Shown here: positions 45,797 to 58,903 of the stretch, piece by piece
Layout: every line of letters starts with the position of its first letter
Numbering within the stretch: the stretch's first letter is position 1
Origin: Isoperla grammatica
Lineage: Eukaryota; Arthropoda; Insecta; Plecoptera; Perlodidae
NCBI GenBank assembly: GCA_945910005.1
Contig: OX246740.1
Location: 3,892,897-3,956,896, forward strand
Direction of reading: 5' to 3'
DNA length: 64,000 nt
Notes under the pieces: generated by a model
Database searches by the model: none
Told to the model about the DNA's origin: nothing
The model's input: the letters and a program-made list of their open reading frames with translations, nothing else
Made by a program: the position numbers and the translations under genes

Positions 45797-48700
45797 AAGT
45801 AAAATATACATATTTATTTAATTATTTTAAAGTCTACCCGCGCAGTTAAAACAATGACTTTTAGAGGGGGACATTATAGGTAAATACTTTAACAGCAGTT
45901 ATGCGTTTCTTCAAAAAACAGCTACAAGGTCACGTTTTACATGAATTCTAGAGTGTCCATTGTCATATGATTCAATTCTCTAAACTAGTAAACAATTGTT
46001 TTTGGGGTAAAATTGTATACTTTCATTAAATAAACACAAATACGGGAAGGATGGTAGCACACAAGATGGCATACACGCTCATTATGTGAATTAAACATAT
46101 ATTTTTATGTGGTGTACAAATACAGTAAGCAGTTATATGAATTATGTAATTTTGTGGCCAATGAAAATGAAAAAGATGACTAAAAAGGTGAAATAGAATT
46201 GATAAATGATTTTAAATGTATATGATGTCAGGCTTTTAACACTGAAAATTCAAATTTCTTCAATATAAAACGTCTCAATTCTGTCTCAACGCTTGCAAAG
46301 CAACACCAACAGTCATCAATCTTCTGGACGTTCTGTTCCGGACAACAACACGCAAACATTGTACATCTCGAAGCAGAGAGCAACGCGCAAACATTGTACA
46401 TCTCAAAGCAGACGCATTTGGATGATTTCTCACCGAGCCGTAAATCTTGAACGTTGCGAGCGTCTCCTCGCTAGATTTATTACTACTCCACTTATCGCAA
46501 CCGCGTCGTCTCGAGCGACGCGCAGACGCGGTGGCCAATCAGGTGGCTAGTTTACCGCAGCAGACGCGACCACGCCACAAGGACGATTGAAGTCAATATT
46601 TTCCCTCGCGACACGTGAGATTTACTAGTAATCAAAGTCAGGTATTTCTAGTGAGAATAAACCCTCCAATTTCCGTTTTTGTCGTCCACAACGGATTTGG
46701 TGTGGAAAACGATTAAAAATGCAATTTTGAGTGGTGGATTTTTTAAAAGTATTTTGGTCATAATTCATGTGTTCTTGTATTGAGATAAAGCTTATTTTAG
46801 AGACAGGTATAAATCCAAATTTTGATAAAATGTCCTTTCATTAGAGAAAGTATTTTAAAAGACGGCTATATTTTCAGTTTTTATCTCGATTACCATTACA
46901 AACATGAATGTCTAAAACTACTAAAATCCAAAACCAATTCATTCAGAATTAATGGTGATTATTAATAGTTAGAAGGACGATCGATTGAAGTATAATGAAC
47001 GTCCCACGTATCAATTACACTAATGAAGAGGAAGTAATTAATTATATTTAATGGTTCTGTTCCCATTTGAATGATTTTAAAATGCAGGCGAGCCCGTTGA
47101 AAATGAAAACAAATGGGTATAGTGGATGCAATGACATTAACTCTGGTGGGGATATTCACAATGAGCGACTAAAGTGATTGAACGCAGTTTTAAGCTCTTT
47201 TACTAAAACTAAGTGAAATGCTTATTGTTCACCATGAGCTATGTTTAAATGTAGAACTGAAAATAAAACTAATTTGAAAACTATCATGAATTACGCCGTT
47301 TGTTCCCAAATAAAGCCGAAATTGATTATGGTCACACATGAACGCTTTCTTTTGGAAGTTAATGCACTATTAAAGTAATTAAAGTGCTATAGAGTAGTTA
47401 ATATCCTCTATTCGAGTTCACCTCCTCTTCTAACCAGGTATTTCGGTAGAGTAGCTAGCGTTTTATCGAAACCGGACCCAGTCGGTATGGTACCTGTGCT
47501 AAGGTGTTAAGTGTTTACATGGAGTACTGAACATCAAACCCGTACTGAGTCCCTCATGTAAACAAGACTATTGATCGTTTCATTTACTTGAAAAAGTTTA
47601 ACATAATATAACAAGACACCCGTAAAACCAGCAATGGCGTTATAAGGTCAACAATTTTTAGCATTCATTTGCCAAAAATTAGCATAGTAAATACACATTT
47701 TATTGATGTTGATTTATTTAAATTTTTGACGGGGTACTTTTTGTTTTATTCGGAATTACTTGTCTACTTGTATCAAATACATTTTCATTGGAATTTTCGG
47801 ATTATGTTTCGTACAAAAGGGTTTGTAAAGCGGAGTATAACAATTTTTTAATTCGTGTGATTTTAATATAAATTAGCCACCAAGAACCATGTTTCAAGTA
47901 ATGGTTCGTTAGAACAAGTAAAAAAAAAAAAAAAAAACGATAACATTGACCAAACCCCACAAGAAATTCAAGAAATAAACTTATGGGCCAATTTCCGTAT
48001 AGTACACTTATAGTACATACGAGTTTTACTAGATAATGGGCACTATATATAATATAAAATGTGTACACAATTGATAATTCTCTTTTAGTTCACGTCTGTA
48101 AAGATCACGCATCATTTTGAAACATGTTCTTCCACACACTGCAAGAGTTGTTTAAACTGAAACCAATACTAAATCGCAAGAGACCAAGCTCAGACTCTCA
48201 TTATAAATTAATTGGCTTGGATAACATTGGAACTAAATCTCCCAAAATAAGTCATTCACAATCAAACAATAAAGTAACATAGCATTTGTAATCCCAGAAA
48301 ATATGACAACTTATTACTATAGAAATAAAAGAATGAAAATAAACCATGGTTGCGTGGATTAATAATAGTTCTTGCTGTACTCACACTTTCCGGTGATAAC
48401 GAAGTGCGACGCCGAAATTCCGAACGCTAGGACGCCGGATAGAACATCGGGATTTTTCCGAGGATTGCCGACGGAGCAATCCGGTTACTCAACCAAGACA
48501 GGAGTAACTGGAACAAGAGACACAAATAATGATCTCAATCAGTAAAGCACGCAAACCTGCCCACTGCGATGAGGTAACAGTCCCTGGGCAGGAACATGTT
48601 AGTAGGGTTGATCTTATTGATGCCTGATGCGATTAATCAGTAATACTACTATTTTATGTAACATTTAAAACATGTATCAAATTAAGTCATGTCATATTTA

Positions 48701-49792
48701 TTAATTGACGATTCATCACATGTTTGTTTTTTTAGTTTGTAGTAGTAGGCTAATATTTGTTAATGAATTTGTAGAAATATGACTTTTTAGTTTTTTTTTA
48801 ATTTGAAGTGGTTTTAGTGCAATTCTATACATTTCATTAATTTATGTTTTGCTACAACTTTAATGAATGATTCCTCGTTACCACGGAAGAAATTATTAAA
48901 GCTCGTAATGATAGTGCTAGACTAAGAGCCATCTAGCTGATCCAAAGTTTGCAGAAACAACTCTTAACAAAACTCATATTTCAATACTTTTATAATTATA
49001 TCAAGATATAAAATCTATAAGAACAATATTCTTTCCAGTACATTGATTAGAAAAAATAAGTTCATAAAATTGTTTAATTATTTATCGATTAGAACTCTTA
49101 TGCGTCTTAGCTTGTTAGTGCTTTCCAATTAAAACGATTTATTTATGTCAAAGTAAATAAACTGAATATGAATAGCAGAGATTCATCACTTTTTAAAGTC
49201 ACCTTTTTAACTTACATTTATTGGCAGAAGATTTCCGTCGAGTTTAAAAAAATTCAAACTTAACTCCAACTTCCAACTTCCTGCTTGAAATTAATAACAT
49301 TTTAACTTTTCGAAGTTGAAAAACAATCTGTCGTCAAGCGGTAGATAGGGGATAAAGTTTGACTACTGTCTTCAAACTGGGTAGGCGTATATCGTGTGAA
49401 AGTTGATTTCGACACTTCAGACAAACTTCTCAAAACAGAAGAGTTGACATTACATGTGCGTCGTGTTAATTCATAGTATTCACGTTACAACACTATGATT
49501 TTAGCATTTATATACGCTTAACACAAACGGGTTTGATTTTTGGTTGCATAAATGCAGTGTTCATAATTAATAATACGATACAAATTACATATTACCAAAT
49601 AAATCAATTTATAAAAAAAAAAAAACACGCATGCCCTAAACGAAATGAGGTGTTTCGATTCTACTGCAATTGGCTTCATCTGTTCCTCATGGCAACCCAC
49701 TACCAAGATAGCCGCCACCCGCACAGTTTGACTATGTCGTGGAGAATCTATGCATGAGGGGCTGGATTCACGAAAAGTTTTAACTTCATTAC
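45797..49792. other. Gene-free interval
   Basis: A 34-bp direct repeat (CGCAAACATTGTACATCTC at 46351 and 46385), an A-run at 47921-47937 and a GC-richer stretch at 48390-48600 are the only features. Overlapping frames at 46275-46550 on both strands have no support. Confidence 0.45.
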
Positions 49793-50115
49793 CCGCAAAA
49801 TTTCCGTTTTAATAATATCACAATTATGCTCATCGGACTAATGAAAAAAGTGAAAAATGGGCTCAAATTGGGTTTGTTAGTACTAAATACTCTGTTAAAA
49901 TATTTTGTGACAGTAGTATCAGAGTTGGAGTTTGGAATTTATTTCGTAATAAAGAAAATTTACATTACCATCCATACTTATAACCTATTATGTGTGCACA
50001 TGATATCCGAACGCGTTTTAAACATTATAAGTTCTTACAAATCCAAATTGAGCCGTTTTCACTTTTTCGGTAAGATGTAGCATTATTGTGATATTATTAA
50101 AGACGGTAATTTTGC
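49793..50115. mobile_element. Foldback element with about 40-bp arms
   Basis: CGCAAAATTTCCGTTTTAAT plus AATATCACAATTATGCT on the left pairs with AGCATTATTGTGATATTATT plus AAAGACGGTAATTTTGCG on the right. The interior of about 245 bp contains an 84-codon frame of no recognisable type. Superfamily undetermined. Confidence 0.7.
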
Positions 50116-52892
50116 GTGGTATTAATATAAGTGGTAGTCTTTCATCTTAATACAATGACTCATGAAACTCCTGGCCCTGTAACTCCTGGCACGTTGTTAA
50201 CTGTTACCGACAGCTTAAACCCTTCGCCCGACGTATCTATAAGCCACTTTGTTACATGTATCAAAATAGTTATGACCGGTAAGACTATAATATATTATGG
50301 ACTGTCTAAAGTTTCGACAATGTTTAGTTCAATTACAAAATGGATTTAGTCCAAAGAGTCAAATACGCCCATTATTTTGTATTCACGAACATTATTCCTT
50401 GAATAAAAAAAAAGTTGAATAGAAAAATTGGTCGGTGTAGAATAGAGAATCAATGGAAAACCGCGTACTTATACACATGTTTTTATATATAAACATTTTG
50501 AATTGAGTCAGGAATCGGGAAATTTGCAAGGCAGATACGCTAAAAGAGAAAAATAATTTCATGGAAATAAATGCGGTTTTCATGCTGAACCTTTATATTA
50601 CAAGTACGGTATTTTCATTCAACAGAGAATATTTTTGTGTGTTTACTTTTTCAACTAGAAATCATCACGTAGGAATGCATTGTTTGGACGTTATTTAAAT
50701 ATGAGTTGAACCCCGTGAAAGTTCTTGACCAATCAAATGAATAAATTCTGCACATATTTTAGCGCCGTGTGACTGGAGGGTGGGGGGTGGGGGGTTAATA
50801 TTCATACCGAGTACATATATATCGGATGTTGTTGTGCTGGTTTTTATACATGCACGGTGATACGCGAGCCCGTGCCATGCGTATTAGCATGCATACCACG
50901 AGAGCAAAGATCAAATATTGGAAATATGTTAAAAAACTCATATATCGTCAATATATTGCAAAATATCTGCTGAGCTATATAACAAAATATTAACATGCAT
51001 TCTGCATACAGAGACGCGAGCATTCATGAAATTCCAATGAAGATTTGATTTAAAAATTGTATAATTCATTTTTTAAATTCACTCTATGTGAAATGCACAA
51101 ATTTTAAAAATAAATGTTGGGTGTTAGTTTTTATTTTATTTAGCACTATGAAATTTCAAAGTGTGCATCATATTGAACTAGTATTTCACAAAGCGAACAC
51201 ATCAAACTCAAGATATAATATGTAAAATTGGGTTGAGCTACGTGTTTGATAAAGCGTTCTTCAAGAGTTGATATGTACGTCACTGCATGCTAACAATCTT
51301 TCATCTAACAATAACAGTATTAAGATATTAACTTTGTTCTTAGCTGCGAGGTAAATATAGCAATCGAACGGTACCGTACAGAAATAAAATCCAGAAGTTA
51401 AAACAAATCTAGTGGTCGGTATTAGACAGAAATAAAGCATGTCAAGGAATAAATTACGCAAAGTACCAAAGATGATCAGTCGTTGAAAGAAGTACGTTTA
51501 CCAGTTATATTTAAAAATAAAACAAGGAAATAAAATACACTCTCAAATTGAAATGTTATGAACAAAGCAGCGTGTAGAGTGAACACTTTCTCAAATTACA
51601 CAATTATTTCCCACACCTTGGCGTAGTTATAACAATACAAAGACTGTCTAAACGTTACTGCTTGATTTATTCTTTATCTGTCTGTTCAATATAGACTGCT
51701 CAATAAGGCAGAACAATTAGAATTCAAATTACTGAAGTAATGAGACAGAATACATTTAAGAGTTCTGAGTTAATTAAAAGTGCCGAATTATTATTTTTAC
51801 ATTGGTTACAAAGCTTTGATTAAAAACACAGCAACATAATATTAATATACATTTAAGAGTTCTGAGTTGTTTAAAAGTGCCGAATTATTATTTTTACTTT
51901 GGATACAAAGCTTTGATTAAAAACACAGCAACAAAGAGTCCATCCAATTTGTCTCTTCTTATGTTGTTTTTCAAAGAAGTTTTGAGCGTAAAGACACAAC
52001 TACAAATTATTACAAAGATTAAGTCAAACCATTTTACAGGATTTTAGACGAGGATGCAGGCTCAAGTTGCAGAATCTCCCCCCCCCCCCCCCCCCCACCC
52101 TTTTAACACAAATGTATGCACACTCCAGAGAGTTAGAGAAAATTCAATAAAATTGTTTCACTTTGTTGAAAAGAGGGATCAGCCCAAAACTGCATGCACA
52201 CACAAGAAGCACACAAAAGAGGAAAATCATACAATTATAAATGTCTATCATATACAATATTATCTTTTGGCCTGTCGTATAAGAAAGTCTACTTATAAAT
52301 ACATGCATTAATAATGTAAATCCGGTGCAATATTTCAGTGATAAAGCATTTTAATGCAACCAATCGATGAAAGATTGCGCATGGCTGGTTTGGTTGGCTT
52401 CGGAAACTATGTTAAAATGGTTGCACGGGACGTAAAAGAAAATGGAAGTTAAAACACGCTTTGACTTTGATTTTGAATAAGAGCAACGTAACCACTTCGT
52501 ATATGATTAGCATTTTTGACCGGAATTTTAAAGTGTGGATTCCAGTGCACAGAAGTTACGTAGTGGAGAGAGGAAGGACGCCGAATACTTAAAAAAAGTT
52601 GAATAAAGCATCATCTTAGAAACTAAGATACATCAAGAACTTTGCCAATCATATACATATATAGCGTTCGTATGCAACTTATATTGTAATTGGGATTATA
52701 TGTACAACACAACATGTTATACACTACAATAAAAACTGTCATTTTGTGTCTAATAACGTTATTGTTTTGTTTCGTCGTAAACCTGTCCAGGGACACCATG
52801 TCCATTTTCAGGTAATTAACACATGTATTGCGGTATTCAGAATATTTTAAAGGAATGAACGATGGCTGTTAGTATAACACAATCCCATAACT
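50116..52892. other. Gene-free interval with one tandem duplication
   Basis: A 97-bp-period duplication lies at 51751-51934 (TACATTTAAGAGTTCTGAGT at 51751 and 51848; about 87 bp per copy). There is a G-rich stretch at 50776-50796 and a long C-run at 52079-52096. No gene supported. Confidence 0.5.
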
Positions 52893-53020
52893 AGCCTTGT
52901 GACTGAGGAAAACCTTGGAAAAACTTCTGTCAGGATATTGCCGGCAGCGGGTATCGAACCGGCGACCCACCGAATTAGAGCCTCGTGTTTACGCACAAAG
53001 ACATCTCTATCGGTATTCTG
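52893..53020 (-). mobile_element. tRNA-derived SINE (minus strand)
   Basis: On the minus strand the order is ACACGAGGCTCTAATTCGG, TGGGTCGCCGGTTCGATACC (B box), GCCGGCA, then GTTTTTCCAAGGTTTTCCTC. This is the same order and near-identical sequence as the plus-strand SINE at 60645-60905, so both belong to one family. Confidence 0.7.
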
Positions 53021-53101
53021 TGTCTAATTCTTGTAGATATTGTACAGAGAACGCAGTGACTTGGTAACATAATAACTAATTACATTTAGTATTACTATTT
53101 A

Positions 53102-53560
53102 CCTCCCTTATGGAAATTAAAGGTTACCAAAAAGTATCCAATAGGTATCCATATAGTGGCCATATTGTAAGCCAACTAGTACCCAAATCTTTGCCAAGGA
53201 GTAACCAAACATGGCAACCATATGTTCACCAAATGATAACCACATAGTAGCCAAGTAGTCGTTTTTGTGTCAAAATACGACTACTTGGATACCTTGGATA
53301 CCTAACAACCTCATGCTCAAGTATCCAAGTGGTTAGCATTGTTGACCATTTACATCACCATATGCTCATTTAAGGTATCCATATGACACTGAATTGCTCA
53401 CCATATGGTCAACTAAAGTATCCATATAGTGGCCACATGGTCACTATATGGTTGCTAAAGATAGCCATATGGAAGCCTAATGTTGACCATATGGCAGCCA
53501 AATGGTCACTAAAATATGTATCCATATGGCCACCATATGGTGGCTAAAAGTAGCCATATT
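53102..53560. repeat. CCATATGG-type degenerate array, left
   Basis: Repeated short words such as CATATGGT, GGTATCC, CACCATATGGTGGC and AACCATATG, spaced irregularly at 10-25 bp and often self-complementary. They do not form an exact tandem period. Confidence 0.75.
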
Positions 53561-53842
53561 CTATATGGCTATAAATTATTGTTAATAATTACGAATAATT
53601 ATTAATTAAAAACGATATTTAATTAAAAACGATTATTATTAATTATTACGAATTATTAATTATTGGAATAATATTTTCCAATATACAAATATATTCAGTA
53701 TGGTGTATCTAGTAAATGTAATTTTTGGTTGATTTAAATTTTAGAAAGCCGAGTTTGATTTGAATTCTAGAAATTAAAAAAATACAGGTCCCTGCCACAC
53801 AGGTATTATAATGCACAAACACCAAAAATTTAGTTTGCCAGT

Positions 53843-53930
53843 TCCGGTGGCTCACGAGTAGAAAGGTGCCTGCCAGCAGTGGGAGAGCTGGGTTCGATTT
53901 CCAGTCAGATTAATTTTTTAATTGCTGGAA
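53843..53930 (+). mobile_element. tRNA-derived SINE head
   Basis: CCGGTGGCTCACGAGTAG (A box) and GCTGGGTTCGATTTCCAG (B box with flanking complement) about 50 bp apart. A functional tRNA is unlikely because no anticodon arm is evident. Confidence 0.5.
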
Positions 53931-56221
53931 TTCAAAACATTTTCATTTATAAAAGGTGGGTCATTCAAGTACAGTAGATAAAATATAAACAAGGTATGCA
54001 TACCTCAGTACAAATTGTGGAATGAAATAAATCATTGGACAAATTGACAACACAGTCCGTAATTTTAATTCAAATACAGTCGAGCCCACTTTTAAAGAAC
54101 TCATATTTAACAAAATTCTGGTTTACAAAGTAATTTGTATTCACCACAAACAAAAATACAATAAAAATGGTTATTGTTTAACACAGTAATAATCAGTTAC
54201 CTTCAAGGTTGTTAAAAGTAGGCTGGACTATAAGTAATATGGAATGAAACAGATAATTGAGGATTCAGTGGGTATTACTTAAAAGAATAAAATGTTAGTT
54301 CCACCCTTTTTAATAAAACATATTATATTATAAAAAACAAGTTGTAAATGTCAATCATTTTTTAAAATTTTAAGTGCAATATGATTAAGTTATAAAATGA
54401 AAAAATACTTATAAAATAGTTTATACATTAATATTACAATGAAATAATATATCAAACATATTCTGCACTAATAATAAAATAACGAAAGTACAATGTTTGC
54501 CCATCTTGGCACAATGTTGACCATTCAAAGAAATACACTTTTTCGTGATTATTCGATATTATGGTGAATTAGAAAAATCGCTTGATTTTGCTCTTTAATT
54601 TTACTTTCAATGGCTGTGTATGAGTAGGCCTAGATTTGTCCAATACATGTACAAAATAAAAAACAAAATATAATGCCTCTTCAACAAAATTGAAAATTTA
54701 AAGGAGATCACTCACATAGCCCTAGGTCATACCATTACACAAGCATCAACCTTTCCAAGAAATTAAATTCCCCTCTATTGGTTGGACGGGATCACTTGCT
54801 GGTGCGGGCTGGGGTGGTGTGCCTTGTGCTGCATTTGGGTTAGCAGCATTCTGTCTTTTCGATGTGGGTGGCATCCTGAAAAGTAACATACAAGGTACGA
54901 TAGACGATGGGGTGCAAGTATTGAACAGCGGAACTTCAGTGTTGGGGATTAAAGGCACCATGATTATGTCTAAGCTAGTTCCCCTTGTGAAAATGAACTA
55001 TTGAGATTACTCTTGATATCACTATTGAAAAATTACGTGCTAGTAAATTTGGACACACTATTCAGATTTACTATTCATAATTGCTATTGAAAATTAGTGA
55101 ATTTACTATTGGGATTTAACATAGCAACTAGAAGGTCAATTTTAAATTAGTAAATTATTATTGGCTGCTGCAATAGTTAACTATTCATGAGATCAATAGT
55201 AAACTATTGGCTGCTGTAATAGTAGGCCTATATTATTGGATGCACATAGTACAGAAAACATACAGAAAAAATTAATAATTAACTGGCTGCCCTAATGACA
55301 ACCGTTATGATTGCAAATCCAGATTTTAGTGTCACGAAAACAATTCCCTCATTTGACACTTTTCCAATATTGCGTGGTGTTTCCAAAATATAACTAAAGA
55401 ACGTTAATGTGGTGTAGTTTTAACAGCAAGACTATATCCTTAGGCGTTTATGAAATGGTAAGACTAAACCCTACTGTTAATCATTTCGGGCTAGTGTATT
55501 AGGATACTAACTCGCACAATGGACGAGTGCTAAAAAGTATTTAAAATTTGAGCCCTGTATATTGTATAAGGCTGTGTATAAAAAATATACATACATCTAC
55601 CTTATTTGCACTTACAAATTGCATGTAGACATATACTTGCAGGCATGTAAATCAATGCTTGTACAGGGAAGCATTTGACTGTTGCCTGACTGAAATATAC
55701 TTTTTAAGTAGGCCTCTGTAACTAGGTAGATATTTGGTGGTGCAGATGGAATAAGCTGTCTAGCAGGCTACTTTAGGCTTCTATCAGACACTTTTATGCT
55801 GCTAGAAACTTGTTTCAGGTTTGCATACATTTTTAATTTCTTTTGAGTAGCATATTTACTGATATCATATTTTTATTTTTTAAATCTGAAACCAAAGTAG
55901 GTGATTTGCTAACTTTTCAGTTCAAAATTAAAAGTAAGTGTTAACAACTAGTGGTACCAGTATTTAAATTCTTCTCCCAGTTACCCTATATTGTTAGATC
56001 TGAAGAGAAGTAAGATTACGGGCAGGTAGGCCTAACGGTGGGTTTACAGCTAAGCGTTGGTTAGCTGTAATCGCACTAGTGTAATACTCATGTGTAATAG
56101 TGTAATACTCATATGGCATGGTTTTACAGCCTTGGCTACACCATACGTGCATAATTAACTAATAAAGCTAGTGATAAACACCTTTTAGACTTAAAAAATG
56201 TATGCTGTGAGCCAGGCCAAG

Positions 56222-56378
56222 TCTAAGGTTGGAATTCATAGTCAGCCCCTACACCTAGGGGCACCCATTGTTGCTATGGATTTGTTTTGTTTATGGGAAA
56301 TAACATGGAAACAACTGTTACCTTGGTAACAATGGGCGCCCCTAGGTGTAGGGGCCGACTATGAATTCCAACCTAAGA
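56222..56378. mobile_element. 157-bp foldback MITE
   Basis: The left arm, TAAGGTTGGAATTCATAGTC then CCCCTACACCTAGGGGC, is mirrored almost base for base by GCCCCTAGGTGTAGGGG then GACTATGAATTCCAACCTAA. Arms of about 50 bp; the loop of about 52 bp contains no frame. Confidence 0.85.
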
Positions 56379-56970
56379 CATTTTAATAAACTTTTAGTTG
56401 CGAGATGAGCTGTTAATCAGAGATATGGTCCGAACAAATATAGCCCAGGCTGCCAGAAGATACCATGGACTTTGTATGTAGGCATGTGTTTGTTGAAACC
56501 ATTATAACAAATCAGAGATTATCAAAGCTGTAAATTAAAACCTTTGGTAAAATTGGACCTTAAGAACCAAAAAATATGCAAACCTTAATCATCTTGGCCT
56601 GTGAGTGCAATACATGCTCCTGAAGCTGCCGTTACTGCAGAATGTTGCTCGCGACGCGTTAGCTGCGTCACTCGCGTCGAAGTGTTTACGGTAGCGCAAT
56701 CTTTGGTAGACCTAACGGGAGCAAACAACAACAAGACACTTGTCATAAAATGTGCATAACCCTGGAAATTATAGGCCTGTGGGCCAATGGTATCTGTCAC
56801 AGTAATGCCAACTTCAGGAAAAATAAACTCCATCAGGCATCAGGCCTGCGGGAATGGTATAATGTACTCTCATCATAAGATATAGGCCCTAGGCCTAGGC
56901 CTAACAAGTAAATTTGCGTTATGCTTACAATTGCAAGAGTAATGACAAGTCAGGCCTACTGATATTGTTA

Positions 56971-57013
56971 CCCGGGACATTAGGTTTGAAATATTTCAAA
57001 CCCAATGCCCGGG
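56971..57013. repeat. 43-bp near-perfect palindrome
   Basis: CCCGGGACATTAGGTTTGAA, then ATATTTC and AAACCCAATGCCCGGG; arms pair with one or two mismatches and essentially no loop. Confidence 0.8.
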
Positions 57014-57841
57014 ACTCAGTGCATCGGCATCAAGGTGCAATGTATCATAAAGGAAATGTTCCTCGTTCACAATAAACTGTACTGATTGTAGTGAGAACGT
57101 ATATTAGGGCCTACGTGTATTTTGATGAACAGAGTAGGGACTGCCAAATATGCGGCATGAACAGGGCCTGCCACTAGGCCTAGGCAACAGGTGAGGTTAG
57201 GTTAACCTACGCAACAAGGGATTATTGTAACCGTTATTTACAGCTCAAGTCTAGAGGTTATTGCGTAGAATTCCACTACAAAAAGCTTGGCCCAGTACAA
57301 TTCAATTATAATATTATTATATAAACAACAACTAAATGCTGTACTTACCGAAATATCAGACGATCGACCGTTACAATCTCGATGCAGGCAGGCATGGTCA
57401 ACTACGCAGTACGCACTCCGACTCGGAGGCGAGTCCGCGGAGAGTGCAGACGCAGTTCGCACAACCACTGAACACCAGCAGTTCCGTCTGCCGTTTTGAT
57501 ACGCGCGCGTATTCAAAGATCATGTTCAAATTTGAAAAGATTACTCATGATAGAAAGAAGATTTGGTGAATGGAAAGAAGAAGATACGGCTTATGTATAA
57601 TGTGCATACTATGTATTAATTATAGCTTCTTCAAAATTATATAATTACTACCTTCACACAAATCAACGTTGACACATTGATAAACGAGTGAATATTAGAT
57701 GGATTGCAGTGTGAATTGTGATACGTTAAGATAGATATGTTTGTAACTTGGCTAATCGAGACAACGAGTGGGTGAAATATGAAGATGAAGCACTCGTATC
57801 AAACTCTAATTGGACTGGATGCCAATTTCGTTACTAGTTTG

Positions 57842-58020
57842 ATAGATTCAGATTCAGATTCAGATTCAGATTCATTTTTTATTGCATTTTTAAGTTTACA
57901 CTGCGATCGTTTAAGTATAATAGTACAATTATTATCTAATATAGTAAAGAGCTAACATGTTTTAAGTGAAATGAAATAAATGTAGGCTATACAGAATATG
58001 TACAGTGTAAACTTGTTTTG
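57842..58020 (-). mobile_element. Non-LTR retroposon 3' end (minus strand)
   Basis: On the minus strand the sequence ends ATGCAATAAAAAATGAATCT and continues as four further GAATCT hexamers (57845-57870 region). An AATAAA just before a short simple-repeat tail is typical of LINE 3' ends. The 5' extent is not defined. Confidence 0.45.
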
Positions 58021-58383
58021 TTGCCGTCATAAGCAGAAGCTTGAGAGATCAGCAACAATACTAGTTTGATATGTTATGGAAAGCAGATGGCTGGCAGTAC
58101 GATATCAGAACCTCTCTCTGTGAAAGGCGTGTACACATTCGTGCCTGCCTACCCAATAACGTTGCACGTGAATTAGGATGTGCACTGTACACAATGCATT
58201 TCGTGTACGATGTTGGTTCAGCGGCGCCGTCGGTCGACGCTGTGGCCGGTCGCACAGTTTAACCCTGTGTGGGCGGCCTGCACAGGTCCATGCGTTTAAT
58301 ATTTAGATGAAAATAGTAAACGTGTACTTGTATTAAAACATTTACATATTATGTAGGTACACTATCTCATCCTTATAGCTATG

Positions 58384-58903
58384 TTTCTTAGTTGGTAAGC
58401 AAATGGCGACCTATTAGCTAGCTTTGGCCACCTAGTTTCATGTTGCCAACTGGTAACCAAAAGGTTGCCAAATTGCTACCACTTGGTGAACATATGGTGA
58501 CCTGTTGGCCAGCATTTGGTCATCCAGTTTCATGTTGCCAACTGATAACCAAGAGGTTGCCAAATGGCTACCACTTGGTGAACATATGGTGACCTGTTGG
58601 CCAGCATTTGGTCATCCAGTTTCATGTTGCCAACTGGTAACCAAGAGGTTGCCATATGGCTGCCACTTTGTGAACATATGGTGACCTGTTGGCCAGCATT
58701 TGGTTACCTTTTCAGCCAGGTATCCACATGGTACCTTATCCATACTGTTTGGCCACCAAATGGTTACCATCAGTTTAATAGAAGTTTCATTGGATACCTC
58801 TGGCTACCACTAGGTGACTACTTGGTTATCAAAATTAGATTGTGGATATCACTTGGATATCAGTTGGATACCATTTGGCTACCAATATTTTCTGTAAGGG
58901 CTG
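58384..58903. repeat. CCATATGG-type degenerate array, right
   Basis: Same word family as 53102-53560 (AACATATGGTGACC, CCAAATGGTTACC, CCACTTGG). It has a clear higher-order repeat of about 79 bp: GTTTCATGTTGCCAACTG and TTGGCCAGCATTTGGT recur at about 58435-58715. The 131-codon frame 58597-58992 is a by-product. Confidence 0.8.

Larger units (their letters stand above)
53561..58383. other. Interior of the candidate element
   Basis: No confident gene. It holds a SINE head (53843-53930), possible minus-strand exons (57395-57349, 56711-56585, 54875-54746; see findings), a 157-bp foldback, a 43-bp palindrome, and about eight AGGCCTA-type words between 54620 and 57185, which are rare elsewhere outside 28-34 kb. 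Confidence 0.4.
53102..58903. mobile_element. Candidate 5.8-kb transposon with subterminal arrays
   Basis: The left edge is CCTCCCTTATGGAAATTAAA, then GGTTACC. The right edge read inward is CAGCCCTTACAGAAAATATT, then GGTAGCC. The shared positions (CCCTTA, GAAA, GGT, CC) suggest terminal inverted repeats. Both ends are followed inward by about 450-500 bp of the same degenerate palindromic words (CCATATGG, GGTTACC, CCAAGTGG). No clear target duplication or transposase was found. The interior contains nested SINE, MITE and LINE-tail sequences. Alternatively these are two separate fragments of one repeat family. Confidence 0.35.
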
